From Candidatus Thalassolituus haligoni (GTDB lineage Bacteria; Pseudomonadota; Gammaproteobacteria; Pseudomonadales; Oceanobacteraceae): a stretch of DNA of 64,000 nt. Positions 10,801 to 17,772 of the stretch are shown piece by piece; the stretch's first letter is position 1; every line of letters starts with the position of its first letter. A program made the position numbers and the translations under genes. The stretch lies in NCBI RefSeq assembly GCF_041222825.1, contig NZ_CP139482.1:2015001-2079000 (forward strand), in the 5' to 3' direction. Below the pieces are notes generated by a model. It was given only the letters and a program-made list of their open reading frames with translations. It was not told the origin of the DNA and did no database searches.

Positions 10801-11131
10801 GCACGCCGACCTTGAAGGCGATCGTCAGAATCGCTTGGCCCGGCTGGCTGATGGAGAAAATGTCGTCGACATCCTTGATCTCCGACAGTACCTGTTCTGC
10901 CGGAATGGCCACCAGCTGTTCCACTTCATGGGCGCTGGCACCCGGATAACCAATAAAGACGTTGGCAAAGGTTACGTCGATTTGCGGCTCTTCTTCTTTC
11001 GGGGTGATCATCACCGCGAAGAACCCCAACAGCAGGCCAACCAGCGCCAGTAAAGGCGTGATGGCTGAATTCTGGAAAGCGCGGGCGGTTTTGCCGGAAA
11101 TCCCCAGCATTGCTGACTTATCTGCGGACAT
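7874..11131 (-). CDS. RND family efflux permease (HAE-1/AcrB-like)
   Basis: A 1085-residue inner-membrane proton-driven pump of the AcrB superfamily. The start shows the first membrane helix (PLLALVGLLLGFFAVM) followed by the periplasmic porter domain. The proton-relay Asp pair is present in SIGILVDDAIVVVENIH, and a second helix bundle is seen near residues 930-1070 (LAGIIVRNSILLVDF). Length and layout are normal for the family. It is preceded by its adaptor gene with only a 5-base gap, so the pair forms an operon; no outer-membrane channel is encoded here, so one elsewhere would be needed. The subfamily resembles those exporting small organic compounds, but substrate cannot be read from the sequence. 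Confidence 0.94.
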   Translation of the reverse strand: MSADKSAMLGISGKTARAFQNSAITPLLALVGLLLGFFAVMITPKEEEPQIDVTFANVFIGYPGASAHEVEQLVAIPAEQVLSEIKDVDDIFSISQPGQAILTIAFKVGVPRETAILNLYNQVHSNADWFPENLGVSQPVIKPMGIDDVPIMAITLSSDDNSVAAADLTQVAHALETELKRIPGTRDIYSIGEHSAVVQVKLDPARMNGYGLAFDDVRNALMSANAGGQRLPLVQNNEVIQIQAGAFLQNSADLGQLIVGKTTAGLVYLADVADIHQGADTPEQFVMHRDLGDSNSKAAVTIAIAKQPGTNAIDITQSIEQRLVDLKERVIPHNIDADVTRDYGVTAKAKSDKLIAKLLFATTAVVILVLATMGWREAIIVGGAIFITLAITLFASWVWGFTLNRVSLFALIFSIGILVDDAIVVVENIHRHLHMGSKKLLEAIPCAVDEVGGPTILATFTVIAALMPMAFVSGLMGPYMSPIPINASTGMLISLVVAFVVTPWLSYKLLKRHLPEGTAAHDEEQPAISKLHRFFQKLMSPFLEGAGATKKRILLFVGITGLIVVAVALPATELVVLKMLPFDNKSEFQVVVDMPEGTPVEQTLRVLDELTDELMQVPEIRDVQLYAGTAAPINFNGLVRQYYLRGLPNQGDIQVNLVDKHHRDRKSHDIARSVREPLQAIGNRLNANVKIIEVPPGPPVMAPIVAEVYGPEYSRQITAAKALRGLFETTTDIVDVDDYIEADQQKWIVNIDRQRASLLGVAQASIVQAISTALGGEDVSYLHTHADAEDHPGANSKYPLPIRLELNEGDKVGLNQLLVMKVKAADGSLVSLADVVSIRKTITDKSIYHKNLQPVVFVTADMAGELDSPLYGLFGISFGMEDAGLNWQQWFIQQPALTDDISMKWDGEWQITYETFRDMGIAYGVGMILIYLLVVGQFRSYLVPLIIMAPIPLTVIGVMPGHALFGAQFTATSMIGMIALAGIIVRNSILLVDFINQQLEEGMRFEDAVITSAAVRSRPIVLTAVAAMIGAFFILDDPIFNGLAISLIFGIMISTLLTLIVIPLLYFSLMPKNLGEQLRGEVATS

Positions 11132-11136
11132 GACGT

Positions 11137-12213
11137 TTATTCTCCAGCGTGGTTGGAGGTAGCCGCTACGGCCTGTTGGGCAATGGCAGCCAGTGCCGCG
11201 TAGCCGTCGATGGCGATGATGTCACCTGCCACGAGGCCCGCCAGAACTTCTGCTTCGCCGTTGCGGCTGTTACCCAGGCGCACCTGACGCATTTTTAACT
11301 GTTTGCCGTCCAGAATATAAACCGAGGTCACTTCGGAGTGCCTGACGATGGCGCTTTGGGGGATCAATATGCCTTCACGTGCACCTGCGGGCAGGCGAAC
11401 CCGTGCCCACATGCCAGGGTATAAATGACGATTGTCGTCTGCCGGTAACTCGGCCCGCAGACGGACACTGTGATAACGGGCATCGGCATAAGGATAAAGT
11501 GTGATTTTGTCGGCACTGATCGAGGTCATCTGGTCACCGACAAGTACCTGAATGGCGGTTGCTGCCTGACTGGCTTGATCACGACTGGCTTGAAAGTGGC
11601 TGGCGATACTCTGGGGCAAATCGGCCACCGCACGTAACGGCTGTAATGCCAGCCCTGTCATCATTGGTTGACCCGGATTCACCAGTTCGCCGACCTGTAC
11701 CATGCGTGCCTTGACGATACCAGAATAGGGCGCAATGACGCGGGTATAGGACAGCTGGGTGCGGGCCTGGCGAACGTTGGCATTGGCTGCAGCCACCGCC
11801 GCAGCGGTGCTTTTGGCCTGGGCTTCGGCGCTATCGAACAGGCCCTGGGAAATGGTGCCTTGTTTCAGTAATCGCTGGTTACGTTTGAGCAGAATCTGGG
11901 CGTCTTCATTTTGAGCTTCTGCCTGGGCTAGCTGGGCTTCTGCCTGAGCCAATTGTGCTTGTTGCTGGGTGTTGTCGATTTCGATCAGCAAGGTGCCCTT
12001 TTTAACGCGGTCGTTTATATCAACATGGACAGCCTGGATAGCACCGCTGGTTTGGGCCGATATGGTACTTTCGTTAACGGCTTCCAGCGTGGCTTCGAGA
12101 TCGTAAAACACCGGAATCTGGCTGGTTTGCAGTGTGCGGGTTTCCAGAGCGTCGGCAGGCAGGGCCAGCAGGGCAGTCAGGCCAAGGCTCAGCATCAAAC
12201 GTGAAGTCAGCAT
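11137..12213 (-). CDS. RND efflux periplasmic adaptor (membrane fusion protein)
   Basis: A 358-residue HlyD/AcrA-type adaptor with an N-terminal signal peptide (MLTSRLMLSLGLTALLALPA). It has a biotinyl-lipoyl half-motif (SAQTSGAIQAVHVDINDRVK), an Ala/Gln-rich alpha-hairpin coiled coil (about 80-150), the second half-motif (TRVIAPYSGIVKARMVQVGE), then beta-barrel and membrane-proximal parts. I prefer the ATG at 12213 over the one at 12222, because the AAAGGA sequence is 8 bases from the former and practically touches the latter. The adaptor links the RND permease to an outer-membrane channel. Its promoter region holds palindromes described separately. Confidence 0.92.
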   Translation of the reverse strand: MLTSRLMLSLGLTALLALPADALETRTLQTSQIPVFYDLEATLEAVNESTISAQTSGAIQAVHVDINDRVKKGTLLIEIDNTQQQAQLAQAEAQLAQAEAQNEDAQILLKRNQRLLKQGTISQGLFDSAEAQAKSTAAAVAAANANVRQARTQLSYTRVIAPYSGIVKARMVQVGELVNPGQPMMTGLALQPLRAVADLPQSIASHFQASRDQASQAATAIQVLVGDQMTSISADKITLYPYADARYHSVRLRAELPADDNRHLYPGMWARVRLPAGAREGILIPQSAIVRHSEVTSVYILDGKQLKMRQVRLGNSRNGEAEVLAGLVAGDIIAIDGYAALAAIAQQAVAATSNHAGE

Positions 12214-12265
12214 AGATGGCATCCTTTGTTAACTTTTGGGGCGGCGGCAGAAGCCCCGCAGAATT

Positions 12266-12295
12266 AATATTCCTGTATTAGAATATACTAATATT
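12266..12295. promoter_or_regulatory. Nested AT-rich palindromes upstream of the efflux operon
   Basis: Two nested inverted repeats: TATTAG and CTAATA separated by six bases (12276-12293), framed by AATATT at both edges (12266-12271 and 12290-12295). The site is about 55-80 bases upstream of the adaptor start. This layout suits the operator of a small helix-turn-helix repressor (ArsR, TetR or MarR type), but no regulator gene is adjacent. Confidence 0.4.
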
Positions 12296-12324
12296 TGAAT
12301 TGCAACCGGGTTGATGCCGCCTGT

Positions 12325-12340
12325 AGTGATTCACATCACC
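12325..12340. promoter_or_regulatory. CRP/Vfr-like palindrome
   Basis: AGTGATTCACATCACC resembles the TGTGA-N6-TCACA consensus of CRP/Vfr regulators, with both half-sites slightly imperfect. It lies between the divergent efflux adaptor and glutaredoxin genes and could serve either. Confidence 0.3.
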
Positions 12341-12562
12341 GGGTTCATTGGCCAGATTGGTCGGGTGTATTGGCTATCTGGGCAACTATCTGGATGGCTA
12401 TGGTTGTTATAGTAAATTTTGATTTAACGCTGGGTGTTCTATCGCTTTAGACTATGGGCATACTTTCTACTACGGACTGGCCCTGGTTTGTACCTGTTTT
12501 ATACTCATGCAGGTACTGAGTTGGGCAGCCAGCCATTACCTTTGCTGCTGGAGAACATACTT

Positions 12563-12799
12563 ATGAAACGTGTCACTATTTTTGGTCGTGAAGGCTGTGG
12601 TTACTGTCGTCGTGCCAAAGAACTGTGTGAAATCAAAGAACTGGATTTCAAATACATTGATATCAATGTGGAAGGCATCAGCAAGGCGGATCTGGAAAAA
12701 ACCGTCGGCAAGCCAGTTGATACAGTGCCGCAAATATTTATCGGCGCCGAGCACGTTGGCGGCTACACTGAATTTGCTGCTTTGATCAATGCCAGATAA
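12563..12799 (+). CDS. Glutaredoxin (GrxA/GrxC-type)
   Basis: A 78-residue glutaredoxin with the dithiol site CGYC (Cys12, Cys15), the TVPQIFI cis-Pro motif and the GG(Y/F)xE glutathione-binding segment (VGGYTEFAAL). It reduces protein and glutathione mixed disulfides in the cytoplasm using glutathione. The frame is open upstream to 12434, but ATG 12563 has a GGAG sequence about 10 bases ahead and starts exactly at the first strand of the fold. It is followed by a strong terminator. Confidence 0.92.
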   Translation: MKRVTIFGREGCGYCRRAKELCEIKELDFKYIDINVEGISKADLEKTVGKPVDTVPQIFIGAEHVGGYTEFAALINAR

Positions 12800-12851
12800 T
12801 CACGCGATTACATTATAACCATCGAGTTCCTTCAGTGCCCTGGAACACCTC

Positions 12852-12887
12852 AAAAAAAGCCCGGTCAGGATGACCGGGCTTTTTTTG
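12852..12887. terminator. Bidirectional rho-independent terminator (grx / nhaA)
   Basis: GCCCGGTCA and TGACCGGGC pair around a GGA loop. A-tract on the left and T-tract on the right make it a good terminator on both strands, ending the glutaredoxin transcript and the convergent nhaA transcript. Confidence 0.93.
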
Positions 12888-12909
12888 GTTTAAACATTGA
12901 TGCTGATGT

Positions 12910-14115
12910 TTAGCTGTTAGCTGTTACTGCAGGCTTGCCCAGGCTTTTCCTCAGGATCAGAAAGCCGACAATGCCGGATGCCAAAGAACCTACAATAATG
13001 CCCAACCGTTCATCAAAGGTGTTGTCGATGCCACCGCCTTCAAACGCCAGCGAACCAATAAACAGACTCATGGTAAAACCGACGCCGCATAGCGTGGCGG
13101 TGCCGTAGAGCGTTAGCCAGGAAACACCGGTCGGCAATTTGGCCCAGCCGACTTTGATGGTGAGCCAGCAAAACGCAAAAATACCCAGCTGTTTGCCGAT
13201 GAACAGGCCCGCCGCAATACCGACGGGCACCGGGTGCAGCAGCTGATCCATGCCGATTCCAGTGAGGTTCAGGCCCGCGTTGGCGAAGGCAAAAATTGGC
13301 AAGATAAAGAACGCCACGACCGGATGCAGGTCTTGTTCCAGCTGGTGGGCGGGTGAGTAATCCGGGCGGCGATCCAGTCGCATAGGCACAAACATCGCCA
13401 GAATAATGCCCGCCAAGGTTGCGTGTACGCCAGACTTCAACATCGATACCCACATAATGGCGCCCAAAAGCATGTAAACGCTTTTGGATTCAACCTGAAA
13501 TCGATTCATCAGGAACAGCACTGGCAGACACAAGGCGATAACACTGAGCGCTGTCATGGAGATATTGTCGGTGTAGAACACGGCAATAATAACGATGGCT
13601 CCAATGTCGTCAAAAATGGCCAGCGAGGTCAGGAATATTTTGATGCTGGTGGGGACGCGGGAGCCAAGTAACACCAAGATGCCGAGGGCAAACGCAATAT
13701 CGGTGGCGGCCGGGATGGCCCAACCCTGAATATCAATGGCGTTTGAGTGGTTGAAGTAAACATAGATCAGTGCGGGTACCAGCATGCCGCCAAGGGCACC
13801 AACGCCGGGTAATACCACGTTGCGCTTGTCTTGCAGTTCACCTTCGAGCCATTCGTACTTCAGTTCCAGGCCAACCATAAAGAAGAAGATGGCCATCAGG
13901 CCGTCATTAATCCACAGCAGCAGCGGCTTGGCGATGTGTAGTGCACCAATTCGGACTTCTACCGGCGTTTCCAGTAGCAGATTGTAAAAGGACTCCAGTG
14001 GGGAGTTGGCAAAAATAATGGCCAGCAATGCGGCAAGCATCAGCAGAATGCCACCGGCGGATTCCATCTTTAAAAATTTGTTCAGCGGGTTTGGCCGTGT
14101 TGAGGGTATGTTCAT
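12910..14115 (-). CDS. nhaA: Na+/H+ antiporter NhaA
   Basis: A 401-residue, about 12-helix antiporter. The sodium-binding acids are in place: Asp139 in ATDIAFALG and the pair Asp169-Asp170 in AIFDDIGAI, matching Asp133, Asp163 and Asp164 of the E. coli protein. It exports sodium in exchange for protons and supports growth under salt and alkaline conditions, in keeping with a halotolerant or marine host. It is single and divergent from the MetF-like gene. Confidence 0.96.
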   Translation of the reverse strand: MNIPSTRPNPLNKFLKMESAGGILLMLAALLAIIFANSPLESFYNLLLETPVEVRIGALHIAKPLLLWINDGLMAIFFFMVGLELKYEWLEGELQDKRNVVLPGVGALGGMLVPALIYVYFNHSNAIDIQGWAIPAATDIAFALGILVLLGSRVPTSIKIFLTSLAIFDDIGAIVIIAVFYTDNISMTALSVIALCLPVLFLMNRFQVESKSVYMLLGAIMWVSMLKSGVHATLAGIILAMFVPMRLDRRPDYSPAHQLEQDLHPVVAFFILPIFAFANAGLNLTGIGMDQLLHPVPVGIAAGLFIGKQLGIFAFCWLTIKVGWAKLPTGVSWLTLYGTATLCGVGFTMSLFIGSLAFEGGGIDNTFDERLGIIVGSLASGIVGFLILRKSLGKPAVTANS

Positions 14116-14303
14116 GGGTAGTGAATAGGCTTCCTGTCGTTCAGAGGTGTTTACCCTACCATTCAGGCCGCCTGTTGGGCCAGTACGATCGGTCTATATA
14201 TATCCTTCTGTATGGAGTACCCGAGAGCTGCTCCGGTTCCCCAGAATTTACAAAATCAGTTGTCAATTCAGGGGTTTAGCGCCTCAAGCCAAGCTGGGTT
14301 AAT

Positions 14304-15284
14304 ATGTCGTCTTTGTTTGATCTGCCGACTGCGCCGGTGGATTATGAGATCACTGGTTCTGGAATCGTCATTATGCTTACTGAAAAAATCCGTAACAGGG
14401 AAAGCGGCATTGTGCTGTACGGCATAGTGCCACCGAAAAAAGGCACCGATCCAGAACGGATTGTGGAGATCGCCAAGCTGCAAATGCAACGGTTGCAGTC
14501 GCTGCCGATAGACGGGTTAGTACTGTACGATATTCAGGATGAGGCGTCGCGGACGTCAGCAAGGCGCCCGTTTCCATTCATCGAAACCCTCGATTGTTTT
14601 GACTATAGTCGTCACCAGCTGGCGGCTCTGGATTTGCCCAAAATCATTTACCGTGCCGCTGGAAAATACTCACGTGAGGAATTAAGCCGCTTCCTCAATC
14701 AGGCCTCCGCCACAAATAATATGACCGTGTTTGTCGGGGCGGCCTCAAAAGATCAGTCGGTCAGTATGACCATGTCCGAAGCTTACGATCTTAAACAACA
14801 GGTACGGCCAGAGTTGCTGATGGGCGGTGTGACGATCCCGGAGCGTCATCGCGCCAAGGGCGACGAACATGTGCGGGTGTTTGAAAAAATTCGTCAGGGC
14901 TGTTCGTTTTTTATTTCCCAGGGTGTTTACGATCTGCAGGCGTCGAAAGATTTTCTGTCCGATTATTATTACGCTGGCCGTGAGCAGGGTATTGATCTGG
15001 TGCCAGTGATCTTCACTCTGACCCCCTGTGGTTCCGTACAAACGCTGAATTTTATGAAATGGCTGGGGATCAGCATTCCACGCTGGCTGGAAAATGAATT
15101 GCTGCATGCCCACGATATTCTCGAACAGTCGGTTAATTATTCCGAAGCCAACTGGCGCGAACTGAAGGCCTTTGCCGATACTCTGGGTGTGCCGGTGGGC
15201 TGCAACATTGAAAGTGTTGCCGTGCGCAAGGTGGAAGTCGAGGCTGCCATTGAATTGCTGAACCGCGTATCGCGCAGTTTATGA
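14304..15284 (+). CDS. Methylenetetrahydrofolate reductase-like protein (MetF family)
   Basis: A 326-residue TIM-barrel protein resembling methylenetetrahydrofolate reductase: GIVPPKKGTDPERI near the start, DGLVLYDIQDE, GGVTIPERHRAKGDEH and GCSFFISQGVYD. Family members use FAD and a folate, but this variant is more distant from the canonical metF, so a paralogous role is possible. The start is ambiguous: ATG 14304 has no clear ribosome binding site, and ATG 14373 (giving MLTEKIRNRESG) is an alternative that begins close to the first conserved strand. Confidence 0.75.
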   Translation: MSSLFDLPTAPVDYEITGSGIVIMLTEKIRNRESGIVLYGIVPPKKGTDPERIVEIAKLQMQRLQSLPIDGLVLYDIQDEASRTSARRPFPFIETLDCFDYSRHQLAALDLPKIIYRAAGKYSREELSRFLNQASATNNMTVFVGAASKDQSVSMTMSEAYDLKQQVRPELLMGGVTIPERHRAKGDEHVRVFEKIRQGCSFFISQGVYDLQASKDFLSDYYYAGREQGIDLVPVIFTLTPCGSVQTLNFMKWLGISIPRWLENELLHAHDILEQSVNYSEANWRELKAFADTLGVPVGCNIESVAVRKVEVEAAIELLNRVSRSL

Positions 15285-15293
15285 TTCCGCTAT

Positions 15294-15327
15294 TTTTGAT
15301 TTGGCCGTTGTTTTGATTTGGCCGTTT
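15294..15327. repeat. Tandem duplication of a 17-bp unit
   Basis: TTTTGATTTGGCCGTTG is followed immediately by a copy differing only in the last base. It lies in the 101-base gap ahead of the SMC-type operon, in or next to its likely promoter region (a TATACT -10-like sequence follows around 15345). Confidence 0.85.
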
Positions 15328-15385
15328 AACCCTCGGGCGTCAGGCTATACTTGACGTCTGTTTTTGGTATGGATCCCGCTAACAT

Positions 15386-16897
15386 ATGTTTTTTCTACAG
15401 CAACGAGAACATTTTTTTCGCCCCTTGACGGGCAAATACCGCGCCCAGGTGGTCGCATGTTTGAGTGAGCTGTATCAACGCTCGTACAGCTCTGCCAACG
15501 CGGATTACGGCCATGCTCTGGTGCGTGACCAGCTGGTAGAGATTTTTCAGGAAGTGCTGGTGCGCAAGCCCCAGCTTGCCAGTGTCGATGATCTGGGTGA
15601 GGGTGAAGAAACCGACAAGGATCAAGCCGGGTTCCGGGGCACGCGGGAACAGGCCGGGTGGATTCTCAGCCTGTTAATGGAGCATGGCTGGATCGACAAG
15701 CAGGTGGATCAGGCGACGTTACACAGCACGTTTTCATTGACCCGGTACGGCCGCGAGTTTACCGAGCCTTTTGTGAACGAATCCCGCGCTACGGCGCGCA
15801 CCCGGCATCGCAATACCCGCAACACCCGTAATGCGCTGGAAAGCTTTGTTGAGCGCGGGGATGTGTATGATCTGCTGGATGCCTTTGAATATTCCGAACG
15901 TATTATCAGTGATTTTACCGATGTGATTGCCGAACTGGATGAACGCAAGCGCGATCTGGTGCAGGAAATGGAAGACCAGTTGCTGGTTCAGCATGCCAGT
16001 GATGCCTTTTTTGATTTTATGGAAAACCGCTTTCAACCGGATCTGTCGGTGCGGCTGTCGGCGGATAATGTCGAGCGCCATCGTGACCGGATTGAGGGTT
16101 TGATTCGTACCATCCGGCGCAAGGATGACAAGTTCAAGATCGCCACCGAAAAACGTTTACGTGAGTTATTACCCGAGCAGGTGCAGCCTGGCCAGTCGCT
16201 ACTGTGGTGGATTCTGGATGGCATTGAGCAGCGTTTGGGTAATGCCTCGGAAATCATGCTGCCGGCGTTACGGCGGGCGCTGCAGGGATTTACCAAACGG
16301 GCGGATATTATCATGCGGCAGATGAGCTATCTGGCATCGCAGCGGCACAATGATGTGCTGGCGGTGTGCAAGCGACTGGCCGAGTTGCCGCAGACTCGAC
16401 AAGATGCGCTGTTGGCCCTGGCCGGTGAACAAATGGCGGTGCCCACCATCGGCTTTATTGATCCGGCCCAAGTGCGGTTGGCACCCCCTCGCAGCCGTCA
16501 GCGCATGGCTGCGATACTGGATCCAGGCCAGGGCGAGGTAGACATGGATGCGCGTAAACAAAGTTATATCCAGCAGCTGCTGGATCAGGCATTTCTGGTG
16601 AATCAGCAAGCGCTGCGCCGGTATTTGCAATCTCACCTTGGCTCCGGCCAACGGGTTTCCACTCGCGAATTACCAATTCACAACGCCGCTGATTTTATCG
16701 CTGTCGCCCATGCCATCAGTCTGGGTGCTGCTGACAGCGCGGTTGCCGATAGCAGCAGTGAGTTCCGCTTTGTCGTCAGCCAGGAGCGGCCTGAAGAAGC
16801 GGCTTTGCCTCCCGGTGATGCCGATCACTATTTTATCGGTAAAGATCATTTTATCTTCGAGCTGGTGGCGAAAGACCAGCCTCAGCCAACGGAATAA
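15386..16897 (+). CDS. mksF: MksF / JetA-like kleisin subunit of an SMC complex
   Basis: A 503-residue protein of the JetA family of Wadjet/MksBEF complexes. It begins REHFFRPLTGKYRAQVVACL, has a winged-helix-like N-terminal region, a helical middle (about 150-260) and a C-terminal winged-helix-like region. By analogy it is the kleisin bridging the SMC heads and MksE. It is the first gene of a tight operon (3-base gap to mksE). Calling it MksF or JetA depends on whether the complex works in chromosome condensation or plasmid defence; the absence of JetD favours the former. Confidence 0.8.
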   Translation: MFFLQQREHFFRPLTGKYRAQVVACLSELYQRSYSSANADYGHALVRDQLVEIFQEVLVRKPQLASVDDLGEGEETDKDQAGFRGTREQAGWILSLLMEHGWIDKQVDQATLHSTFSLTRYGREFTEPFVNESRATARTRHRNTRNTRNALESFVERGDVYDLLDAFEYSERIISDFTDVIAELDERKRDLVQEMEDQLLVQHASDAFFDFMENRFQPDLSVRLSADNVERHRDRIEGLIRTIRRKDDKFKIATEKRLRELLPEQVQPGQSLLWWILDGIEQRLGNASEIMLPALRRALQGFTKRADIIMRQMSYLASQRHNDVLAVCKRLAELPQTRQDALLALAGEQMAVPTIGFIDPAQVRLAPPRSRQRMAAILDPGQGEVDMDARKQSYIQQLLDQAFLVNQQALRRYLQSHLGSGQRVSTRELPIHNAADFIAVAHAISLGAADSAVADSSSEFRFVVSQERPEEAALPPGDADHYFIGKDHFIFELVAKDQPQPTE

Positions 16898-16900
16898 CGC

Positions 16901-17770
16901 ATGTTGACTCTGATTGAAAAACAGCTGGAAAAGGCCGGTATCAGCCTGCGCGACTTTTCTGAAGTATTGATGCGGCTACTCGATTACGGCGTAATTTGCC
17001 GTGACGAAAGCCAGATTGAACAACAGCTATACGACCGGTATTTGCGTATTGATGAGCTGGTGCAGGATTACTTGCAGTTGATTGGCATGCGGGTATTGCA
17101 CGACCGGCGTTTTTGCTTTTTACGGGTGATTCCTCCTGGTGCTGTGGTGCCGGGTATGGCCGAGGATGTCGGCTTTGAACACAGCCAGGCCTTTCGAGTG
17201 CGGCTGAATCAGCACGAAGTTGCCTTGACACTGGTACTGCGCGCCCAATATGACAAGGCCTTGAGAGAAGGTGCCGTGGATGAGCAAGGTTGCGTCATGG
17301 TGCCGCTGGAGGCGTTGGGTATCGCCATGAAAAACTTGCTGAAGCGGGCTCTGCCAGACAATCTCACCGAGCGTAAGGCGCTGTTCCGGCGCTTGCGCCA
17401 ACTGCGGCTGGTGCATTTGAACAGCGATGAGCAGTTGTCGGATGGCGATACCTGGTTACGTATTCGGCCGATGATCATGAGTTATGTCTCCGACGAGGTA
17501 CTGTCTGCCTTATTAGTTGATGAGGTGTTAGGTGACGAGGTGTTAGGTGACGAGGTGCTGGACGGTGAGAAGCCAGCGCCAGACCTTGCCGGTGCTGCCG
17601 TCGATGACCAGAACCCGAATTGCCCGAATCAAGACACACCAACAGCCGACGACAGAGAGCAAGGGTCTGGCCCGAGTCTGTTTGCTGAGATTGAAACAGC
17701 ACCTGGCGACCACCTGGCCAGACATGACGCCAGCCAGCCGAAAGTCAGCCAGCAGGGCAGCGAGGAATAA
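16901..17770 (+). CDS. mksE: MksE / JetB-like (DUF4194) subunit
   Basis: A 289-residue protein of the DUF4194/JetB family. The conserved part covers about residues 1-200 (two winged-helix-like domains; [40 protein letters not shown]). The remaining roughly 90 residues are acidic and low in complexity, with three copies of a short DEVLG-type repeat encoded by a 15-bp tandem repeat near 17515-17560. Such a tail is not a usual part of the family. It would bind the MksF kleisin. Two bases separate it from mksB. Confidence 0.82.
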   Translation: MLTLIEKQLEKAGISLRDFSEVLMRLLDYGVICRDESQIEQQLYDRYLRIDELVQDYLQLIGMRVLHDRRFCFLRVIPPGAVVPGMAEDVGFEHSQAFRVRLNQHEVALTLVLRAQYDKALREGAVDEQGCVMVPLEALGIAMKNLLKRALPDNLTERKALFRRLRQLRLVHLNSDEQLSDGDTWLRIRPMIMSYVSDEVLSALLVDEVLGDEVLGDEVLDGEKPAPDLAGAAVDDQNPNCPNQDTPTADDREQGSGPSLFAEIETAPGDHLARHDASQPKVSQQGSEE

Positions 17771-17772
17771 CC

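Noticed and set aside
9830..11053. 407-codon open frame on the plus strand
   Set aside because: It is antisense to the RND permease, has no family resemblance and mirrors codon bias of the real gene.
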